Position numbers and translations under genes: made by a program. The notes beneath the pieces are model-generated. The model saw only the letters and a program-made list of their open reading frames with translations, was not told the DNA's origin and searched no databases. Positions 60,091 to 64,000 of a stretch of DNA of 64,000 bases are shown here, one piece after another. The stretch is from an uncultured Aquitalea sp. (GTDB lineage Bacteria; Pseudomonadota; Gammaproteobacteria; Burkholderiales; Chromobacteriaceae): NCBI RefSeq assembly GCF_945957525.1, contig NZ_CAMFLA010000003.1:1-64000 (forward strand), in the 5' to 3' direction. The first letter of the stretch is position 1, and each line of letters begins with the position of its first letter.

Positions 60091-62873
60091 GCATCGATTA
60101 CCGTAAAACCGTCAACCTGCTGGATACCCCGTTCGCCATGCGAGGGGATCTGGCCAAACGCGAACCGGCCTGGGTGAAGCGCTGGCAGGAACAGAAGCGC
60201 TACGACAAAGTGCGCAAACTGGCCGCCGGCCGCCCCAAGTTCATCCTGCATGACGGCCCGCCGTACGCCAACGGCGATATCCACATCGGCCATGCCGTGA
60301 ACAAGGTGCTGAAGGACATCATCGTCCGTTCCAAGACGCTGTCGGGCTTTGACGCGCCCTATGTGCCGGGCTGGGACTGCCACGGTCTGCCCATCGAACT
60401 GATGGTGGAAAAGCTGCATGGCAAGGATATCCCCGCCGCCAAGTTTCGCGAGTTGTGCCGTGAATACGCCAAAGAGCAAGTAGCGCGCCAGAAGAAGGAC
60501 TTTGTGCGTCTTGGCGTGCTGGGCGATTGGGAAAATCCCTATCTCACCATGGAATTCAAGACCGAGGCCGACATCGTCCGTACCCTCGGCAAAGTGTATG
60601 AAAACGGCTTCCTGTTCAAGGGCGAGAAGCCGGTGCACTGGTGTATCGAATGCGGTTCCGCTCTGGCAGAGGCCGAGGTGGAGTACGAAGACAAGAACTC
60701 CCCGGCCATCGACGTTGGCTTCCGGGTGTTGGATATCGACAAGCTGGCGGCGGCCTTTGGCCTGAGTTCCGATGCTGTCGAGGGTGCCATGGCGGTAATC
60801 TGGACCACGACGCCGTGGACCTTGCCGGCCAACCAGGCGGTGGCTGTCAGCGCCACGCTGGCTTACCAGCTGGTGGATACGCCCAAGGGCAAGCTGATTC
60901 TGGCCAAGGAGTTGGCCGAAGCGGCCATGCAGCGTTACGGTTTCGACACGCTGACCGTGCTGGGCGAAACCACGGGCGAGCAACTGGAACTGCTGCAGCT
61001 GCAACATCCCTTCTACAGCCGTCAGGTGCCCATCATCTGCGGCGATCACGTCACCACCGACGCAGGTACCGGCTTGGTGCACACAGCGCCGGCGCACGGT
61101 CTGGAAGACTTCCAGGCGGGTCAGGTTTACAAGCTGCCGATCGACAATCCGGTAGCTGACAATGGCCGCTACAAATCCACTACCGAGTTGTTTGCCGGTT
61201 TGTCGGTATGGGAAGCCAATCCGAAAGTGATCGAGACGCTGGACGCCGCCGGCACCCTGATTCATCAGGCTCGCCTGATGCACAGCTATCCGCACTGCTG
61301 GCGCCACAAGACGCCCATCATCTTCCGCGCCACCGCGCAGTGGTTCATCGGCATGGACAAGGTGGGCAAGGGCGGCGACAGCCTGCGCGACCGCGCCAAC
61401 AGCGCCGTGGACGCTACCGAATTTTTCCCGGCCTGGGGGCGCGCGCGTCTCGAAGCCATGATCGGCAATCGCCCTGACTGGTGCGTTTCCCGCCAGCGCA
61501 ACTGGGGTGTACCGATGACTTTCTTTGTGCACAAGGAAAGCGGTGAACTGCATCCGCGTTCGGCACAGTTGCTGGAAGAAGTGGCGCTGCGCATCGAGCA
61601 GCAGGGCATCGAGGCCTGGTTCAGTCTGGACGCCAAGGAACTGCTGGGCGACGAAGCCGAGCAATACCGCAAGCTGACTGACACGCTGGACGTGTGGTTC
61701 GACTCTGGTTCCACCCATTTCGCCGTGCTCAAGCAGCGCCCGGAACTGGCCTGGCCGGCCGACCTGTACCTGGAAGGGTCGGACCAGCATCGCGGCTGGT
61801 TCCAGTCCTCCTTGCTGACCGGTTGCGCCACCATCGGCCGCGCGCCGTACAAGCAATTGCTGACCCACGGTTTCGTGGTAGACGGCAAGGGCCTGAAGAT
61901 GTCCAAGTCCAAGGGCAATGTGGTAGCGCCGCAGAAGGTGAACGACAGCCTGGGCGCCGACATTCTGCGCCTGTGGGTGGCTTCGACCGATTATTCCGGC
62001 GAACTGGCCATCTCGGACGAGATTCTCAAGCGCGTGACCGAAAGCTATCGCCGCCTGCGCAACACCCTGCGTTTCCTGTTGGCCAACCTGTCGGACTTCG
62101 ATCCGCTGGACAATGCCGTGCCTTTCCACGAGCTGGCCGAGCTGGACCAGTACGCGCTGTTGATGGCGCGTCGCATGCAGGAGAAGGTAACGGGCGATCT
62201 CTACACCCGCTATGCCTTCCACCATGCCATGCAGGAAGTGGTGACTTACTGCTCCGAGGATCTGGGTGCTTTCTATCTGGACATCATCAAGGACCGTCTG
62301 TACACCACCAAGGCCGACAGCCGCGCCCGTCGCAGCGCCCAGACCGCGCTGTACCACATCACGCGCGGTCTGCTGCTGCTGATTGCGCCGGTGTTGTGCT
62401 TCACGGCGGACGAAGCTTGGGAAGTGCTGACCCGCAGCGATGAAGAATCCACGCTGTTCCATACCTGGCACGAGTACCCGAGCCTGCCGGCCGGCAATGA
62501 AGAGCTGTTGTCCGCCAAGTGGGAGGCCATCCGCGCTTTCCGCTCGCAGGTGAACAAGCAGATTGAAGAGTTGCGCAGCGCCGACAAGCTGGGCTCCTCG
62601 CTGCAGGCCGAATTGGATATCAGCGCCGATGGCGCGCTGTATCAGCATCTGGCCAGCCTGGGCGATGATCTCAAGTTCGTGCTGATCGTCTCCCGCGCCA
62701 CGGTCAGCGAGGGCAGCGAAACCCGTATCGCGGTGACGCCGTCCGCGCATGAAAAATGCGATCGTTGCTGGCACTATCGCGCCGATGTCGGGTCCCATGC
62801 CGGGCACGGCGCCGTTTGCGGCCGCTGTGTCGACAATATCGACGGCAAAGGCGAGCAGCGACTGCACGCCTGA
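60087..62873 (+). CDS. ileS: Isoleucyl-tRNA synthetase
   Basis: A 928-residue class I aminoacyl-tRNA synthetase. HIGH motif at 66-69 in [12 protein letters not shown] and KMSKS at 604-608. The editing CP1 domain (about 200-400) includes [15 protein letters not shown] and [12 protein letters not shown]. The C-terminal zinc-ribbon with CDRCWHYR and CGRC is present, marking the bacterial (IleS1) type. Overlaps ribF by ATGA. Confidence 0.98.
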   Translation: MSIDYRKTVNLLDTPFAMRGDLAKREPAWVKRWQEQKRYDKVRKLAAGRPKFILHDGPPYANGDIHIGHAVNKVLKDIIVRSKTLSGFDAPYVPGWDCHGLPIELMVEKLHGKDIPAAKFRELCREYAKEQVARQKKDFVRLGVLGDWENPYLTMEFKTEADIVRTLGKVYENGFLFKGEKPVHWCIECGSALAEAEVEYEDKNSPAIDVGFRVLDIDKLAAAFGLSSDAVEGAMAVIWTTTPWTLPANQAVAVSATLAYQLVDTPKGKLILAKELAEAAMQRYGFDTLTVLGETTGEQLELLQLQHPFYSRQVPIICGDHVTTDAGTGLVHTAPAHGLEDFQAGQVYKLPIDNPVADNGRYKSTTELFAGLSVWEANPKVIETLDAAGTLIHQARLMHSYPHCWRHKTPIIFRATAQWFIGMDKVGKGGDSLRDRANSAVDATEFFPAWGRARLEAMIGNRPDWCVSRQRNWGVPMTFFVHKESGELHPRSAQLLEEVALRIEQQGIEAWFSLDAKELLGDEAEQYRKLTDTLDVWFDSGSTHFAVLKQRPELAWPADLYLEGSDQHRGWFQSSLLTGCATIGRAPYKQLLTHGFVVDGKGLKMSKSKGNVVAPQKVNDSLGADILRLWVASTDYSGELAISDEILKRVTESYRRLRNTLRFLLANLSDFDPLDNAVPFHELAELDQYALLMARRMQEKVTGDLYTRYAFHHAMQEVVTYCSEDLGAFYLDIIKDRLYTTKADSRARRSAQTALYHITRGLLLLIAPVLCFTADEAWEVLTRSDEESTLFHTWHEYPSLPAGNEELLSAKWEAIRAFRSQVNKQIEELRSADKLGSSLQAELDISADGALYQHLASLGDDLKFVLIVSRATVSEGSETRIAVTPSAHEKCDRCWHYRADVGSHAGHGAVCGRCVDNIDGKGEQRLHA

Positions 62874-62926
62874 CAGACACCCCGCCCGGCCGGCTTGCTG
62901 GCAGGGCGGGGCGGGAAGACAACGTA

Positions 62927-63430
62927 ATGGAATCCGTAATGAGCGCGCCGACGCAAAGCGGCTGGGTGAAGTGGTTTGCGGTGGCCGTGCTGGTCATCGC
63001 GCTGGACCAGCTAAGCAAGATTTACTTCAATGGCGAATACCAGTTTGCCGAAATGCGGGAAGTGATTCCGGGCTACTTCGGATTCACCCTGCTGTACAAC
63101 CCGGGTGCGGCGTTCAGTTTTCTTGCCAGCGCCGGCGGTTGGCAAAAACACCTGTTCACCTTGCTGGCTTTCGGGGTTTCCGGCTATTTGGGCTGGAACC
63201 TCATCAAAGGCCGGTTCACGCTGATGATGAGCGTGGCGGCCAGCTTCATCATGGGCGGGGCCATCGGCAATGTGATTGACCGGCTGATTCACGGCCATGT
63301 CATCGACTTCATCCAGGTGCACTACTACAACCAGTGGTACTACCCGGCGTTCAATCTGGCGGATTCCTTTATCTGCGTCGGTGCCGTATTGATGGTGCTG
63401 GACAGCATGAAGAAGCCCGCCGCGCGCTGA
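62927..63430 (+). CDS. lspA: Prolipoprotein signal peptidase LspA
   Basis: A 167-residue inner-membrane aspartyl protease that removes lipoprotein signal peptides. Motifs: [30 protein letters not shown] with one catalytic Asp, VIDFIQVHY and FNLADSFI with the second Asp. Four membrane helices. Start ATG 62927 has GGGAAG; ATG 62939 is also possible. It processes lipoproteins such as BamC. Confidence 0.95.
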   Translation: MESVMSAPTQSGWVKWFAVAVLVIALDQLSKIYFNGEYQFAEMREVIPGYFGFTLLYNPGAAFSFLASAGGWQKHLFTLLAFGVSGYLGWNLIKGRFTLMMSVAASFIMGGAIGNVIDRLIHGHVIDFIQVHYYNQWYYPAFNLADSFICVGAVLMVLDSMKKPAAR

Positions 63431-63442
63431 CGCATCCCATCA

Positions 63443-63470
63443 AGGTTGGCCGAAGCCCTTCGGCCAACCT
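63443..63470 (+). terminator. Hairpin from an inverted pair of the repeated motif between lspA and ispH
   Basis: AGGTTGGCCGAA (63443-63454) and TTCGGCCAACCT (63459-63470) form a 12-bp perfect stem with a 4-nt loop. No T run follows, so termination would be weak; it may instead act as a paired uptake-like element. Confidence 0.6.
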
Positions 63471-63491
63471 CATCCCAGCAAGGAATACCAG

Positions 63492-64000
63492 ATGACGAAG
63501 ACCATCATGCTCGCCAACCCGCGCGGCTTCTGCGCCGGCGTGGACCGGGCCATCGCCATCGTCGAGCGCGCCATCGAGCTGTACGGCGCGCCGATTTATG
63601 TTCGCCATGAAGTGGTGCACAACCGCTTTGTGGTGGAAGGCCTGCGCGACAAGGGCGCCATCTTCATTGAAGAGCTCAAGGATGTGCCGGCCGGCAGTAC
63701 GCTGGTGTACTCTGCGCACGGCGTGCCGCTGTCGGTGCGCGAAGAAGCCGAAGCGCTTGGCCTGCGCGTGTTTGACGCCACCTGTCCGCTGGTGACCAAG
63801 GTACATGTGGAAGTGAAGCGCATGCACAAGGCGGGCATGGAAATCATCATGATCGGCCACGCAGGCCACCCCGAGGTGGAAGGCACCATGGGTCAGGTGG
63901 AGAGTGGCATGTACCTGGTGGAGAGCGTGGCGGATGTGGCCGGTTTGCAAGTGAACAACCCCGAAGCGCTGTCCTATGTCAGCCAGACCACGTTGTCGGT
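63492..64000 (+). CDS. ispH: 4-hydroxy-3-methylbut-2-enyl diphosphate reductase IspH (partial, cut by window end)
   Basis: The first 169 codons of IspH, which makes IPP and DMAPP in the MEP pathway using a [4Fe-4S] cluster. The first cluster Cys is in [13 protein letters not shown] (residue 13), the second in [21 protein letters not shown] and [12 protein letters not shown] bind the diphosphate. AAGGA precedes the ATG. The gene continues beyond the window. Confidence 0.96.
   Translation, partial: MTKTIMLANPRGFCAGVDRAIAIVERAIELYGAPIYVRHEVVHNRFVVEGLRDKGAIFIEELKDVPAGSTLVYSAHGVPLSVREEAEALGLRVFDATCPLVTKVHVEVKRMHKAGMEIIMIGHAGHPEVEGTMGQVESGMYLVESVADVAGLQVNNPEALSYVSQTTLS

Noticed and set aside
60057-62867. 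A 936-codon frame antisense to ileS
   Set aside because: Third-position GC bias of ileS leaves the complementary frame open; the translation has no recognisable motif.

Overview
This window reads as contiguous core chromosome of a GC-rich betaproteobacterium. Recognised gene content and synteny (rpsF-priB-rpsR-rplI, dapA-bamC, ribF-ileS-lspA-ispH, glnA-ntrB-ntrC, a DUF2322 protein, an RmpM-like OmpA protein) point to the order Neisseriales, most likely a Chromobacterium-like member of Chromobacteriaceae. That placement is inference from recognition, not a database result. I see no rRNA, tRNA, CRISPR, prophage, plasmid or insertion-sequence gene.

Layout. 0-8 kb: a membrane PAS-GGDEF-EAL protein, rlmB, a nucleotidyltransferase, a copper module (multicopper oxidase plus CsoR with a textbook operator) and the S6-PriB-S18-L9 operon. 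8-14 kb: DUF2322, a 620-bp gap with a 106-bp repeat and a candidate nitrogen-controlled small RNA, an isochorismatase-type hydrolase, a D-lactate dehydrogenase and two tandem GNAT acetyltransferases. 14-25 kb, mostly minus strand: uraA, an unknown gene and upp; a degenerate EAL protein; grxD; a ClC transporter; purM-purN-DUF3108-RsmB-type methyltransferase. 24-33 kb: hda-HAD, DUF815, an EamA transporter, a MutT-ThiE fusion, ubiC-ubiA, lrgAB and sixA. 33-42 kb: metE/metR divergent, then glnA, a DUF4124 gene and ntrB-ntrC on the minus strand. 41-49 kb: rhodanese, aroE-mtgA, mgtE-prmC-PAP2, slyD, roxA and a repeat-bearing lipoprotein. 49-64 kb: dapA-bamC, an ABC-F ATPase, a FabG-like reductase, cysB divergent from cysH-cysI-DUF934, an OmpA protein, ribF-ileS-lspA and the start of ispH, cut by the window edge.

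The most interesting signals are outside the genes. (1) A 12-13-mer, AGGTTGGCCGAAG, is repeated across the window in genes and intergenic gaps and twice as an inverted pair forming a hairpin. It matches 9 of 12 positions of a Neisseriaceae DNA uptake sequence dialect, so it is a candidate uptake sequence for this lineage. (2) The 8.7-9.0 kb gap holds an NtrC-type enhancer, a near-perfect sigma-54 promoter about 90 bp downstream, and then about 120 nt of structured, GGA-rich sequence ending in a terminator hairpin: a candidate nitrogen-regulated small RNA. The same enhancer and promoter pattern stands before glnA and ntrB, so the window holds NtrB-NtrC and three probable NtrC targets. (3) Three diverged copies of a roughly 106-bp imperfect palindrome occupy intergenic gaps. 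(4) Structured leaders or operators precede rpsF, upp, mgtE, the D-lactate dehydrogenase gene and the fabG-like gene.
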